Source: Pseudomonadota bacterium
GTDB lineage: Bacteria > Pseudomonadota > Gammaproteobacteria > Nitrosococcales > Methylophagaceae
NCBI GenBank assembly: GCA_030576275.1
Contig: JALIBN010000024.1
Span: 62,001-126,000, forward strand
Direction of reading: 5' to 3'
DNA length: 64,000 bases
In this document: positions 32,334-44,494 of the stretch, piece by piece
How positions within the stretch are numbered: the stretch's first letter is position 1
How the letters are laid out: each line of letters opens with the position of its first letter
Position numbers and translations under genes: made by a program
The notes under the pieces: generated by a model
What the model was told of the DNA's origin: nothing
The model's database searches: none
Seen by the model: the letters and a program-made list of their open reading frames with translations, nothing else

Positions 32334-33334
32334 TATTGTGATTTAGTTATAAATTGGCCAAAGGCGCGAGGTCCTTTGCCTGTTTCGATGGTTGAAATGA
32401 CTTTATTGATCGTACTATCGATGACTGAAACGGTGCCTTCGCCCCAGTTTACTACATAGATAAATTGGCCATCTTCGGTGATGTCAACGCCATCAGGTGA
32501 ATCGCCGACGTCGATAGTATCGATTACCGTGCTACTTCGCGTATCAATGACTGAAAGCGTACTGTCATCTTGGTTGGTTACATAAAGTGTATTACCATCA
32601 GGACTTATCGTGGCGCAGTAGGGCCATTCGCCAACGGCAATCGTATCAATAACTTTGGCTTGTTGAGTGTCGATCACGCTGACATTATTACTACCTACAT
32701 TCACGATGTAAATGAAATTACCATCAGGTGATAACGCTATCCCAAACGGTGCAGTGCCAACTTCGATGGTCTTTAATACGCCGTAATGTATGGTGTCGAC
32801 TATCATTACGGTGTTGTCGTCACGATTAGCGACATAGAGGCGGTGTTGATTATCGTCGACAATTAAACCAGCGGGTGATTTTCCGACAGGAATCGTGGCA
32901 ATGATTTTAGAGGTGTCAGCATTAAATACACTAATAAAATTTTGATACCAGTCGGCGATGTAAACACGCGATCCATCGTTATTGCTGGCAATACCGACAG
33001 GCCCTGCACCAACAGGGATGTGATTGGTTACTTCCAATGTATTGGTATCAATAATCGCTATGTCCACGCCTTCTGCATTGCTGACAAATACTTGATGTCC
33101 GGTTTTGCTAGTGGCAATACCGGCTGGGCGCTTGCCTTCACCAATGGCGATGGTTTTAACGATGTTTTGTGTGGCGATATCAATAACGCTTACGCTATCG
33201 CCGAGTTGATTAGTAATAAAGGCGTAAGAGGGCGGCGCGGTTGCACAGGCCGTGAGCATGTTTAAACCGACAAGAAAAAAGGCGACCTTTTTAAAGGTCG
33301 CCTTTGTAAATGCTAAGCTAATTGGCTTTGGCAT
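32333..33334 (-). CDS. YVTN-family beta-propeller repeat lipoprotein
   Basis: Lipoprotein-type signal KKVAFFLVGLNMLTAC followed by repeats such as YVANRDDNTVMIVDT, YVTNQDDSTLSVIDT, YVVNWGEGTVSVID. Confidence 0.9.
   Translation of the reverse strand: MPKPISLAFTKATFKKVAFFLVGLNMLTACATAPPSYAFITNQLGDSVSVIDIATQNIVKTIAIGEGKRPAGIATSKTGHQVFVSNAEGVDIAIIDTNTLEVTNHIPVGAGPVGIASNNDGSRVYIADWYQNFISVFNADTSKIIATIPVGKSPAGLIVDDNQHRLYVANRDDNTVMIVDTIHYGVLKTIEVGTAPFGIALSPDGNFIYIVNVGSNNVSVIDTQQAKVIDTIAVGEWPYCATISPDGNTLYVTNQDDSTLSVIDTRSSTVIDTIDVGDSPDGVDITEDGQFIYVVNWGEGTVSVIDSTINKVISTIETGKGPRAFGQFITKSQ
33275..33305 (-). terminator. intrinsic terminator downstream of the SRPBCC gene, inside the propeller-gene signal-peptide codons
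   Basis: Minus strand AAAGGCGACCTTT-AA-AAAGGTCGCCTTT followed by a TTT run; 13-nt perfect inverted repeat. Confidence 0.75.
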
Positions 33335-33898
33335 TTATTTTTCCATGATAATTTTAAGGTTTTCTAAGCCTGATGTGTAAACCGCTTGAATCGTGTCAGT
33401 TGCATCTTGATCTGATTGACCTTCTGGTACTGGAGGGTTATCCATGAATGAACGGTAGAATTTACCTTTCCATTTCACCTCGCTACCGCCATCAACTGCT
33501 CTAACACTAAACCAAGACTTGTAATTAGCAACAGGTAATGTGAAGTAAGGCGTGTCTTTACTGTTAAATGTGATGGTTTTTACGACGCTCATGTCAATAA
33601 TTTTATATACAAAGGTCATTTTCTCATCATTAGATGACACTAGTTCTTCAGTAATAGTTGGGCTACCTTCTGAAGCTAATGTTAATACGCGAGTTTTTTC
33701 ATCTTTTAATTCGGTGCTAGTAACGGCAGGGTGCCATTTGTCTAGAGCACCAAAATCCTTAACCATTGCCCAGACTTTATCCGGAGCTGCGTTAATGATG
33801 ATTTTTTCTTCGACCATTTGGCGAGTTGGACCGTGGGCTGCGGCTAACATAGGAACAGCAATCATCATCGCTGCAATAACATTTAAAAATTTCTTCAT
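33335..33898 (-). CDS. SRPBCC family periplasmic protein, MxaD-like
   Basis: Signal peptide; MVEEKIIINAAPDKVWAMVKDFGALDKWHPAV...YKSWFSVRAVDGGSEVKWKGKFYRSFMDNPP resembles methanol-oxidation protein MxaD. Confidence 0.8.
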   Translation of the reverse strand: MKKFLNVIAAMMIAVPMLAAAHGPTRQMVEEKIIINAAPDKVWAMVKDFGALDKWHPAVTSTELKDEKTRVLTLASEGSPTITEELVSSNDEKMTFVYKIIDMSVVKTITFNSKDTPYFTLPVANYKSWFSVRAVDGGSEVKWKGKFYRSFMDNPPVPEGQSDQDATDTIQAVYTSGLENLKIIMEK

Positions 33899-34108
33899 TA
33901 TTTCTCTCCGTATTTAATGCGGTTATTTGTTGTTGTGAACTTACGCAAATTAAGAACGTTTGTGTATGTGAAAAGTTCCCAAGACCAGAATCTGGTGGGG
34001 ACACTCTAGCCGAACAAGCCGAAATTTTCCACAAGCAGATTTGACTTACTTGCGCATATTCTTGAAAATTAACACCCTTTATTCTTTTATATTCGCTTGG
34101 AGACACTA

Positions 34109-34912
34109 GTGCCACTGATAAAAATCAGGGATTTGCACTTCTATCGTGGTGATAGAGCTATTTTTGACGGGGTGAATATTGATATTCATCGCGGAAAAAT
34201 TACCGCAATTATGGGACCAAGCGGAACCGGTAAGACAACATTGTTGCGCTTAATCGGTGGGCAGTTACGTCCGGACAGCGGCACCATTGAAGTGGACGGT
34301 CAAGACGTTCATAAACTTTCACATGCTGGTCTTTATGAGCTACGTAAGCGTATGGGCATGTTATTTCAGAGTGGTGCTTTACTGACCGATATTTCTGTAT
34401 TTGACAATGTGGCGTTTCCATTACGTGAACATACTGACTTACCAGAAAGTATGATTCGAGATTTGGTATTGATGAAGCTACAAGCCGTTGGTTTGCGCAA
34501 TGCTCGTGATTTAATGCCTGCTGAATTGTCAGGTGGTATGGCGAGACGTGTTGCCTTGGCAAGGGCGGTGACGCTTGATCCGATGATGGTTATGTATGAT
34601 GAGCCGTTTACTGGGCAAGATCCTATTTCGATGGGCACGATTGTGAACTTAATTCATCGCTTGAATGATGCGATGGGTTTAACCAGTATTATCGTGTCAC
34701 ATGATGTGATGGAAACCACAGAAATAGCCGATGTTATCTATTTGTTATCAGCAGGCAAGGTGATTGAATCCGGTTCGCCTGTTCAGCTAAGGCGTTCATC
34801 TTCACAATGGGTGCAGCAGTTTATACAAGGCTTGCCTGATGGTCCCGTACCGTTTCATTTTCCCGGTGTAGATTTTGCTGACGATTTATTAAGTTCTGAG
34901 GTGTCGGCATGA
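34109..34912 (+). CDS. mlaF: phospholipid ABC transporter ATP-binding protein MlaF
   Basis: [56 protein letters not shown] at 34109 has an upstream GGAG; the track begins at TTG 34097. Confidence 0.95.
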   Translation: MPLIKIRDLHFYRGDRAIFDGVNIDIHRGKITAIMGPSGTGKTTLLRLIGGQLRPDSGTIEVDGQDVHKLSHAGLYELRKRMGMLFQSGALLTDISVFDNVAFPLREHTDLPESMIRDLVLMKLQAVGLRNARDLMPAELSGGMARRVALARAVTLDPMMVMYDEPFTGQDPISMGTIVNLIHRLNDAMGLTSIIVSHDVMETTEIADVIYLLSAGKVIESGSPVQLRRSSSQWVQQFIQGLPDGPVPFHFPGVDFADDLLSSEVSA

Positions 34913-35691
34913 TTGATTTCATTCGGAGCTTAGGCCGTTGGGGGCTCGATACCCTTCAACGCTTGGGTAGTGGTCATTTGTTTTTGTGGTACATGGTGAA
35001 GGGCATTCCTGAAGTCCTACTTCGCTTTTCGCTCGTTATTCAGCAACTACAGTCAGTGGGTGTAAGGTCTGTAATGATTATTTTAGTCTCGGGCTTATTT
35101 GTTGGCATGGTACTCGGCTTGCAAGGTTACAATACCCTGGTTGATTTTGGTGCTGAAGAGTCTTTGGGTGTTTTAGTCTCTTTATCTCTAGTACGAGAAT
35201 TGGGTCCGGTAGTGAGCGCCTTATTATTCGCAGGCCGCGCCGGTTCTGCGCTTACCGCTGAAATAGGTTTAATGAAAAGTACTGAGCAATTGTCAGGCAT
35301 GGAGATGATGGCCGTTGATCCGATTCGCCGCATTATTGCTCCGCGATTTGTAGCCGGCATTATTTCAATGCCTCTGCTGGCTGCGATTTTTAGTGCGGTA
35401 GGTATCTTTGGTGGGTTTATAGTCGGTTATGGTCTATTGGGTGTTGATGATGGTGCCTTTTGGTCACAAATGCAGGTTAAAACTGATTGGTATGATGATG
35501 TGCTCAATGGGGTTATCAAAAGCATAGTATTTGGTGTCGTTGTTACTTGGATTGCACTATTTGAAGGCTATGATGCTTCACCAACATCGGAAGGTGTAGG
35601 TCGAGCAACAACACGAACGGTAGTGCATTCTGCCTTCGCAATTTTAGGGTTAGACTTTGTGCTGACGGCACTAATGTTTGGAGAAATATAA
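34909..35691 (+). CDS. mlaE: phospholipid ABC transporter permease MlaE
   Basis: [51 protein letters not shown]. Confidence 0.96.
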   Translation: MIDFIRSLGRWGLDTLQRLGSGHLFLWYMVKGIPEVLLRFSLVIQQLQSVGVRSVMIILVSGLFVGMVLGLQGYNTLVDFGAEESLGVLVSLSLVRELGPVVSALLFAGRAGSALTAEIGLMKSTEQLSGMEMMAVDPIRRIIAPRFVAGIISMPLLAAIFSAVGIFGGFIVGYGLLGVDDGAFWSQMQVKTDWYDDVLNGVIKSIVFGVVVTWIALFEGYDASPTSEGVGRATTRTVVHSAFAILGLDFVLTALMFGEI

Positions 35692-36156
35692 GTGATGCAA
35701 AAAAGGAATACCGAGATTACAGTCGGAATGTTTGTGGCCGCAGGTATTGTCGCTATATTTGTCTTGGCGATGAAAGTGAGTAATTTTACTGATTTTACTG
35801 ATGATGCTGGCTACGAAGTAGTGGCAGAATTTGGCAATATTGGCGGATTGAAAGTGCGGTCTCCAGTAACTATGGCTGGTGTGCGGGTTGGACGAGTGTC
35901 TAACATTTCACTTGATGGTAGTACCTATAATGCGAAAGTGACCTTAAGCTTATACTCGCAATTCAATACCTTACCGACAGACACTTCAGCGAGTATTTTT
36001 ACAGCTGGCTTGCTAGGGGAGCAATACATTGCTTTGGAGGCGGGTGCAGAAGAGGAATTTTTGAAAAATGGCGATGTCTTACACCTAACGCAACCAGCGT
36101 TGGTGCTTGAGCAGGTCATAGGTCAATTTTTATTTAGTAAAGCGGAAGGCGAATAA
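35692..36156 (+). CDS. mlaD: outer membrane lipid asymmetry protein MlaD
   Basis: RNTEITVGMFVAAGIVAIFVLAMKVSN...GGLKVRSPVTMAGVRVGRVSNI; MCE domain. Confidence 0.95.
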   Translation: MMQKRNTEITVGMFVAAGIVAIFVLAMKVSNFTDFTDDAGYEVVAEFGNIGGLKVRSPVTMAGVRVGRVSNISLDGSTYNAKVTLSLYSQFNTLPTDTSASIFTAGLLGEQYIALEAGAEEEFLKNGDVLHLTQPALVLEQVIGQFLFSKAEGE

Positions 36157-36159
36157 AGA

Positions 36160-36801
36160 ATGCGTGCAAATAAACATTTTATTAATAAGGCAATCCTTGC
36201 GTTATTAATGCTAATTACAATGATTGGACTCTCATCGTTTGCTGTGGCAGACGAAATGCCTGTGCCACAAGCTTTGGTTAAAGCATCATCAGATAAAATG
36301 ATGCAGTCATTAAAAGATAATAAGGCTCAATTAGAAGCTGATCCAGATTTTATCTATGGCTTAGTAACAGATGTGTTGATGCCACATTTTGATTTTGAAA
36401 AAATGGCTAAGTTGGCCCTTGGTAAGAACTGGCGGGGTCTTTCTGTAGCCCAACAATTAAGATTTACAGATGAATTTAGATTGTTATTGATCAGAACATA
36501 TTCAACGGCAATGTTGGAATACTCGGATCAGGAAATTCGTTTTTTACCATTCCGCGATGATGTTACAACTAAAAGAGTTCAAGTCGATATGGATATCATC
36601 CAGGCCGGAGGCCCAGCAATTCCAATGTCATTATCCTTATATCAAAATGAAAATGATGCTTGGAAAGTTTATGATGTCAAAATCGATGGCATTAGTTTGG
36701 TCACAAATTATCGCTCTACTTTTGCTACTGAAATTCGTAACGATGGTATCAATAACTTAATTGAACGCCTAGCCAGTAAGAATGAAAAAGTAAAAACATG
36801 A
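36160..36801 (+). CDS. mlaC: phospholipid-binding protein MlaC
   Basis: Signal peptide; LMPHFDFEKMAKLALGKNWRGLSVAQQLRFTDEFRLLLIRTYSTAM. Confidence 0.95.
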   Translation: MRANKHFINKAILALLMLITMIGLSSFAVADEMPVPQALVKASSDKMMQSLKDNKAQLEADPDFIYGLVTDVLMPHFDFEKMAKLALGKNWRGLSVAQQLRFTDEFRLLLIRTYSTAMLEYSDQEIRFLPFRDDVTTKRVQVDMDIIQAGGPAIPMSLSLYQNENDAWKVYDVKIDGISLVTNYRSTFATEIRNDGINNLIERLASKNEKVKT

Positions 36802-37103
36802 GCAAACCATGTGAGTTAAAACTTGATGTGGAAACGGGCTACATTAATGTTTGTGGTGATTTGACGTTTGCGACAGTCAATGATTTGTTAGTTTCTGCAA
36901 GACAGGTATTTTCTCCTATCGAAGTGTTAGATATTGATTTAGCTGATGTAGGCTGTAGTGATAGTGCCGGCCTAGCACTATTGATTGATTGGATGCGTTC
37001 GGCTGAGCAAAAGAATAAAAATATTGTGTTTCATAACATCCCTGCTCAGATGTTAGCTATGGCACATGCAAGTGGCTTGGACGAGTTACTACCTTTAAAA
37101 TAA
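36798..37103 (+). CDS. mlaB: STAS-domain lipid asymmetry protein MlaB
   Basis: DIDLADVGCSDSAGLALLIDWMRSAEQKNKNIVFHNIPAQMLAMAHASGLDELLPL. Confidence 0.92.
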   Translation: MSKPCELKLDVETGYINVCGDLTFATVNDLLVSARQVFSPIEVLDIDLADVGCSDSAGLALLIDWMRSAEQKNKNIVFHNIPAQMLAMAHASGLDELLPLK

Positions 37104-37126
37104 TTTTTAATAAGTTGAAATAACAG

Positions 37127-37348
37127 ATGCAAGCAATAGATATTCAAAAGTTGATAGAAGCAGGGTTGCCAGATGCAACAGTAGAAGTGTTGGGCGATGA
37201 TGGCCAGCATTTTGAAGCAAGAGTTATTAGTCCTTCTTTTGCAGGGAAGTCTCTATTAGCTCAACATAAAATGGTGTATGTCACGTTGGGCAATAGCTTC
37301 GAAAGTGCCTTGCACGCACTATCTTTAAAGACTTCAGCGCCTCGTTAA
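37127..37348 (+). CDS. ibaG: BolA/IbaG family protein
   Basis: IEAGLPDATVEVLGDDGQHFEARVISPSFAGKSLLAQHKMVYVTLG. Confidence 0.93.
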   Translation: MQAIDIQKLIEAGLPDATVEVLGDDGQHFEARVISPSFAGKSLLAQHKMVYVTLGNSFESALHALSLKTSAPR

Positions 37349-37365
37349 TTCGATTGCGCGACTAA

Positions 37366-38652
<1,287 letters not shown>

Positions 38653-38653
38653 A

Positions 38654-39298
38654 ATGCCGAATACTCTGACTTTAGCCTTATCTAAAGGACGCATCTTTAA
38701 AGATACTTTGCCCTTATTGAAGGCCGCAGGCATCGAGCCAATTGATGACCCTGAAACTAGCCGTAAGTTGATTTTAGAAACAACTCAGCCAGATGTTCGG
38801 ATCATTATTGTCCGCGCATCAGATGTACCAACCTATGTTGAATATGGTGGTGCAGATATTGGTGTGGCAGGGAAAGATGTCTTGCTCGAACATCCCAATG
38901 CTGAATTATATGAACCAGTAGATCTCAAAATTGCTCGTTGTAAATTGATGACGGCAGGCAGGGTAAACGAACCTGTTAAAACTGGTCGATTAAAAGTAGC
39001 GACTAAATTTGTTGAAAGTACGCGTCGATTCTATGCCCAACAAGGTCAACAAGTTGATATTATTAAACTTTATGGTTCGATGGAGCTTGCACCTTTAGTG
39101 GGTATGGCTGATCGCATTGTTGACGTGGTTGATACTGGAGACACGCTACGAGCTAATGGCTTAGTTCCGATGGAACTGATTGCAGATATTAGCTCACGTT
39201 TAGTGGTCAACAAAGCATCTATGAAAATGAAACATGCTCGAATTCAACAGTTTATTGATGATATTCGTAGGGCAGTAAGAGAGCAAAACAATGATTGA
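38654..39298 (+). CDS. hisG: ATP phosphoribosyltransferase (short form)
   Basis: [62 protein letters not shown]. Confidence 0.97.
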   Translation: MPNTLTLALSKGRIFKDTLPLLKAAGIEPIDDPETSRKLILETTQPDVRIIIVRASDVPTYVEYGGADIGVAGKDVLLEHPNAELYEPVDLKIARCKLMTAGRVNEPVKTGRLKVATKFVESTRRFYAQQGQQVDIIKLYGSMELAPLVGMADRIVDVVDTGDTLRANGLVPMELIADISSRLVVNKASMKMKHARIQQFIDDIRRAVREQNND

Positions 39299-40592
39299 AA
39301 TTAAGCAACTTAACTTTGACGACAGTGACTTTTGGACGCAACTTGAAGCAGTACTTGCTTGGGAAGCTGTCTCAGATACGGCTATCGGGGATACGGTCAA
39401 AATGATCTTGTCCGATGTTAAAACCAAAGGTGATGAAGCTGTTTTAGAATATAGTCGCCGTTTTGATCGCCTAACCGTGCAGACTATGGCGGAATTAGAA
39501 ATTCCATTATCTCGCGCTCAAGCCGCTTTAGAATCGATACCTGAAAATCAACGCCAAGCTCTGCAGGCTGCGGCAGATCGCGTACGTATTTATCACGAAC
39601 ACCAAAAACAAGATTCTTGGACTTATACTGAAGCTGATGGCACTATTTTAGGTCAACAAGTGACCGCTATTCAAAAAGCAGGATTATATGTTCCCGGTGG
39701 TAAAGCTGCTTACCCTTCATCGGTATTGATGAATGCGATTCCGGCAAAAGTTGCGGGTGTTGATGAGCTCATTATGGTGGTCCCGACGCCTGATGGCGAA
39801 GTTAACGATCTAGTATTGGCTGCCGCAGCTATTGCCGGCGTGGATCGTATTTTTGCCATCGGTGGTGCACAAGCTGTTGCGGCATTGGCATATGGTACTG
39901 AAACGGTTCCTCAAGTGGATAAAATTGTCGGCCCTGGTAATATTTATGTCGCTACAGCCAAAGCTATGGTTTTCGGTACGGTAGGCATTGATATGATTGC
40001 TGGCCCATCTGAAATCTTAGTGATTTGTGATGGCAAGACCGATCCTGAATGGATTGCTATGGATTTGTTTTCACAAGCTGAACATGATGAAGATGCTCAA
40101 TCTATTTTGATTTCACCTGATGCTGGCTTTTTACAACAAGTTAGAGAGGCTATTGCCCGCCTATTACCAACGATGGAACGACAAGAAATTATCAGTGCCT
40201 CACTGGGTGGTCGTGGCGCTTTAATTCATGTAAATGATATGGATGAAGCGGTTGAAGTAGCAAACTTCATTGCTCCTGAACATTTAGAATTATCGGTTGA
40301 AGATCCGATGGCCATGTCGAAAAAAATTCGTCATGCCGGCGCTATCTTTATGGGTCGTTACACTGCTGAAGCCTTAGGTGATTATTGTGCTGGTCCTAAT
40401 CACGTATTACCCACATCACGTACCGCTCGATTCAGCTCGCCGCTTGGCGTGTATGACTTTCAGAAGCGTTCGAGTTTGATTCAAGTATCAGAACAAGGCG
40501 CTCAGACTTTAGGGCAGATTGCATCCGTGTTGGCCCGTGGTGAAAGTTTGACCGCGCATGCGCGGTCAGCAGAATATCGTCTTAAGGACTAA
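39291..40592 (+). CDS. hisD: histidinol dehydrogenase
   Basis: [60 protein letters not shown]. Confidence 0.98.
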   Translation: MIEIKQLNFDDSDFWTQLEAVLAWEAVSDTAIGDTVKMILSDVKTKGDEAVLEYSRRFDRLTVQTMAELEIPLSRAQAALESIPENQRQALQAAADRVRIYHEHQKQDSWTYTEADGTILGQQVTAIQKAGLYVPGGKAAYPSSVLMNAIPAKVAGVDELIMVVPTPDGEVNDLVLAAAAIAGVDRIFAIGGAQAVAALAYGTETVPQVDKIVGPGNIYVATAKAMVFGTVGIDMIAGPSEILVICDGKTDPEWIAMDLFSQAEHDEDAQSILISPDAGFLQQVREAIARLLPTMERQEIISASLGGRGALIHVNDMDEAVEVANFIAPEHLELSVEDPMAMSKKIRHAGAIFMGRYTAEALGDYCAGPNHVLPTSRTARFSSPLGVYDFQKRSSLIQVSEQGAQTLGQIASVLARGESLTAHARSAEYRLKD

Positions 40593-40596
40593 CATA

Positions 40597-41652
40597 ATGA
40601 GTCGTTTTTGGAGCCCTGTTGTCCATGATTTAGATCCGTACGTGCCCGGCGAACAACCTAAAATGGCTAATTTGATTAAACTCAATACTAATGAGAACCC
40701 ATATGGACCCTCACCTAAAGTATTGGATGCTATTCGCCTTGCCACCAGTGACACGCTACGATTATATCCTGATCCTAACGCAACAAATTTAAAGCAAGCC
40801 ATTGCAGATTACCATCAGGTAGCGCCGAATCAAGTATTTATTGGAAATGGTTCTGATGAAGTATTAGCACATGTTTTTCATGCTTTTTTTCAGCACCAAG
40901 CACCTTTGTTATTTCCAGATATTACCTATAGTTTTTATCCTGTTTATTGCCAGCTTTATCAGATTGCTCATCAAAATATTCCATTGACTGATAGTTTTGA
41001 AATTAAAGTGGAAGATTATTTTCGTGAAAATGGTGGCATCATTTTCCCAAATCCAAATGCTCCAACCAGTCGTTTATTAGATTTGGCAGAAATTGAAAAG
41101 TTACTACAAAAAAATACCGAGTCCGTGGTTGTAATTGATGAGGCTTATATCGATTTTGGTGGCGAAACTGCTATCGCATTAGTCGATAAGTTTCCCAATT
41201 TGTTAGTCACCCAAACCCTGTCTAAGTCACGTTCTTTAGCCGGCTTGAGAATTGGCTTTGCTGTTGGCCATACAGATTTGATTGCAGGCTTGGAGCGGAT
41301 TAAAGACAGCTTTAATTCTTACCCATTAGATAGCCTCGCTATCACTGCTGGCGTAGCAGCATTTGAAGACCAAACGTATTTTGAGGAGACTTGCCAGAAG
41401 GTTATCAAAGGTCGTAAGTGGGTGGTCAGGGAATTGGAAGCACTTGGCTTTATAGTGTTACCGTCTGCGGCAAATTTTGTGTTTGCAACACATCCACAAA
41501 ATGATGCTGCCGAATTATCTGCTGGCCTACGTAAGCAAGGGGTGATTGTTCGTCACTTTAAACAGCAAAAAACTGAGCAGTATTTACGCATCACAATTGG
41601 CACTACAGAAGAAAATCAGCAATTATTAGCGGTGATGGATACGCTTATTTAA
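40597..41652 (+). CDS. hisC: histidinol-phosphate aminotransferase
   Basis: From ATG 40597: [22 protein letters not shown]...[38 protein letters not shown]. The track start is 39 nt too early. Confidence 0.96.
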   Translation: MSRFWSPVVHDLDPYVPGEQPKMANLIKLNTNENPYGPSPKVLDAIRLATSDTLRLYPDPNATNLKQAIADYHQVAPNQVFIGNGSDEVLAHVFHAFFQHQAPLLFPDITYSFYPVYCQLYQIAHQNIPLTDSFEIKVEDYFRENGGIIFPNPNAPTSRLLDLAEIEKLLQKNTESVVVIDEAYIDFGGETAIALVDKFPNLLVTQTLSKSRSLAGLRIGFAVGHTDLIAGLERIKDSFNSYPLDSLAITAGVAAFEDQTYFEETCQKVIKGRKWVVRELEALGFIVLPSAANFVFATHPQNDAAELSAGLRKQGVIVRHFKQQKTEQYLRITIGTTEENQQLLAVMDTLI

Positions 41653-41660
41653 GCTGCTAA

Positions 41661-42347
41661 TTATTGACTGTCTGCTTCGGCTTCTCGACGCATGCTTTGT
41701 AATTGACGTAATCGAATCAAGTCATGCTCATACTGATGGCTACTGTTTAAATTATCATTTTGTAAATTTTCTAAATGTAATTCATTATCGACAATATCTT
41801 TTTGTGCCGTTTCAATTTGCTCATTTAATTTGTTTGAAATCGGCTTGCCACTGAGCTCTTTCTCCGCAGCCGCCTGCTGTAATTGATGCAATTTTTGTTG
41901 AAGATGGTCGTGCTGTAAGTTGGTGTCTGCAATCTGTTTATTAATATAGGCAAAGTAGTCATCTCGGGTTTTAATAAGATCTTGAACGGATGGATATATA
42001 TCTAATAAGTTCTGATCGACTATTTTTTGCTCTTTGTCTAAGCGTTTTCGCTGTTCTTGTTTTAGTTGCTCTTGTTGCTCTAGCCGCTTTGCTGGAGCGG
42101 CTAGCTGTTCCGCATTACTCTGTTCAATAGATTCTTTAGTTGACATCACTCGTTCAATGACACGGAAAGATTTATCATCCAATATCTCATAACCCTGTTG
42201 CGATGCATAAGGTGGCAGTGTTTTACTTAAGGTAGAAACGCCATTTTTATCATGGAAGCGGTAGATGTTACCGGCGTAAGATGGCATGCTTGATAGCGAT
42301 AATGCTAAGGCCAGCAGGGAGACAGGGTAAAAATTTAATTTTCTCAT
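41661..42347 (-). CDS. DUF4124-type periplasmic protein with coiled coil
   Basis: From ATG 42347: MRKLNFYPVSLLALALSLSSMPSYAGNIYRFHDKNGVSTLSKTLPP; Q/E/K-rich coiled coil follows. The track ORF extends too far upstream. Confidence 0.8.
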   Translation of the reverse strand: MRKLNFYPVSLLALALSLSSMPSYAGNIYRFHDKNGVSTLSKTLPPYASQQGYEILDDKSFRVIERVMSTKESIEQSNAEQLAAPAKRLEQQEQLKQEQRKRLDKEQKIVDQNLLDIYPSVQDLIKTRDDYFAYINKQIADTNLQHDHLQQKLHQLQQAAAEKELSGKPISNKLNEQIETAQKDIVDNELHLENLQNDNLNSSHQYEHDLIRLRQLQSMRREAEADSQ

Positions 42348-42378
42348 AAGCTTCATTCTATAAGGAGTTTGAACAAAG

Positions 42379-43140
42379 GTGAACCCTCTAGAGCAATTTG
42401 TTTTATTTTTAGTGTCATTAGTTGCAAATACTTTCTCGGCATTTAGTGGCGGCGGTGCTGGACTTATACAATTTCCATTGCTGATATTTTTAGGCCTAAG
42501 TTTCTCTGTCGCCCTAGCTACACATAAGGTGGCTAGTGTGGCTTTAGGACTCGGTGCCATATTACGCTACCTTTCAACGAGTAAGTTGGAACGAAAATTT
42601 GTAGTAATGATGATCTGTGCAGGTGTGCCTGGCGTTGTTTTAGGTGGTAGTTTTATTTTATTGGTACCTGAAAATATTGCGCTCATTTCTCTGGGAATAT
42701 TAACAGGTGGCCTAGGCATGTACTCTATATTTAAACCCTCTTTAGGCCAGATGGATACCCCTCAGCATCGTGATACCTTGGGTTATGTTCAAGGGAGTGG
42801 CGTTTTATTCTTATTGGGTATTTTGAATGGTTCACTGACTTCAGGAACAGGCCTGTTTGTAACTATCTGGCTGGTAGTATGGTTTGGCCTGGACTACCAA
42901 CGAGCCGTTGCTTACACGTTAATTTTAGTGGGGGTATTCTGGAATAGTGCCGGTGCAATTACTTTGGGAATTTTGGGTGAAATTCGTTGGGATTGGTTGC
43001 CTGCTCTATTATTCGGCTCATTGCTAGGCGGGTATTTAGGATCTCATCTAGCAATTAAACATGGTAATCGCTGGATTAAACGTTCATTTGAAGTGGTGAC
43101 TTTACTTATTTCGATTAAGCTTATTTGGACAGGATTGTAG
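42379..43140 (+). CDS. TauE/SafE (TSUP) family sulfite/anion exporter
   Basis: FSAFSGGGAGLIQFPLLIFLGLSFSVALATHKVASVALGLG; multiple TM segments. Confidence 0.92.
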   Translation: MNPLEQFVLFLVSLVANTFSAFSGGGAGLIQFPLLIFLGLSFSVALATHKVASVALGLGAILRYLSTSKLERKFVVMMICAGVPGVVLGGSFILLVPENIALISLGILTGGLGMYSIFKPSLGQMDTPQHRDTLGYVQGSGVLFLLGILNGSLTSGTGLFVTIWLVVWFGLDYQRAVAYTLILVGVFWNSAGAITLGILGEIRWDWLPALLFGSLLGGYLGSHLAIKHGNRWIKRSFEVVTLLISIKLIWTGL

Positions 43141-43250
43141 ACTGGCGCTTTCATTATTGAAAGCACCATGTAAATCAATAACGAGCCATTTCAGCTTTAC
43201 TCAACTGGGCAAGACTTTATGGTATGTATTCAGATTAATTGATCAGGAGC

Positions 43251-43898
43251 TTATCCATCGACACCATATTCTCGACGATAAGCTTCGACTGCTGGCAAAT
43301 ATTGGGCTAGTTCAGCATTATTTTGTAGATAAGTCAGTAAATCATTTAGGCCAATAATACTCACCACCGGGATCTTATGTTCCGCTTCTACCTCTTGGAT
43401 GGCTGAACGACTATCCTGGCCACGTTCTTGGCGATCTAGGGCAATAATAACGCCGGCAGGTATTGCATTAGCCATTTTGATGATTTCAACTGATTCACGC
43501 ACTGAGGTGCCTGCAGATATAACATCATCAATAATTAATACTTTTCCTTGAAGTTCGGCACCCACTAATTGACCGCCTTCACCATGATCTTTCTTTTCTT
43601 TACGATTAAAGACATAGGGTACATCACGTTGATGATTGTCAGCTAAGGCAATTACCGTAGTTGATGCCAAGGGAATGCCTTTGTAGGCAGGGCCAAATAA
43701 TACATCATAATCCAATGTAGACTCAGTGATGGCTTGTGCATAAAAACGCCCGAGGCGGGCAAGACTAGCACCAGTGTTAAATAAGCCGCTGTTGAAGAAG
43801 TATGGGCTAGTCCGTCCTGATTTAAGGGTAAATGATCCAAAACGTAATACACCGGTTTCAAGTGCAAATTCGATAAATTGTTGTTGATAAGGTTTCAT
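43251..43898 (-). CDS. pyrE: orotate phosphoribosyltransferase
   Basis: [51 protein letters not shown]. Confidence 0.97.
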   Translation of the reverse strand: MKPYQQQFIEFALETGVLRFGSFTLKSGRTSPYFFNSGLFNTGASLARLGRFYAQAITESTLDYDVLFGPAYKGIPLASTTVIALADNHQRDVPYVFNRKEKKDHGEGGQLVGAELQGKVLIIDDVISAGTSVRESVEIIKMANAIPAGVIIALDRQERGQDSRSAIQEVEAEHKIPVVSIIGLNDLLTYLQNNAELAQYLPAVEAYRREYGVDG

Positions 43899-44494
43899 GA
43901 TGATTTATTCAATTGGTAGAGTGCAGTTTGTCCAAACAGATTGGGTAACAGTTTAGTGCCTAATGTATCTTTATGCGCATGATTAACGATACTGCGTTGT
44001 TGGATTACAATCTGTTTGTTAATACAGATCTTTTCAAAGTCTTGAATCGTACACAGGTGAATATTCGGCGTGTCGAACCAAGCATTAGGCAATGTTTTTG
44101 AAACTGGCATACGTCCGCCAAAGGCCAATTGCCAGCGGCATTGCCAATGACCAAAATTAGGAAAGCCGATAATCGCTTGTTTACCAACACGGACAATTTC
44201 ATCTAATAAAAAATCAGGATGATTAATCGCCTGTAAGGTCTGCGATAAAATGACAAAATCAAAACTTTGGTCGGCAAATTGCGGCAGACCTTGGTCGAGA
44301 TCCGCTTGAATGACATTGACGCCTGCTTCGATGCAAGCGGCAAATTTACTATTATCAATTTCCAAGCCGTAGCCAGTAATGCCACGTTGTTGCAGGTGTT
44401 TTAGTAAGGTGCCATTGTCACAGCCCAAATCAAGAACGCGCGCGCCATTAGGGATCCAATCACTAATGATTTGTAGATCAATACGTAAACTCAT
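43895..44494 (-). CDS. metW: methionine biosynthesis protein MetW
   Basis: [72 protein letters not shown]. Confidence 0.95.
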   Translation of the reverse strand: MSLRIDLQIISDWIPNGARVLDLGCDNGTLLKHLQQRGITGYGLEIDNSKFAACIEAGVNVIQADLDQGLPQFADQSFDFVILSQTLQAINHPDFLLDEIVRVGKQAIIGFPNFGHWQCRWQLAFGGRMPVSKTLPNAWFDTPNIHLCTIQDFEKICINKQIVIQQRSIVNHAHKDTLGTKLLPNLFGQTALYQLNKSS

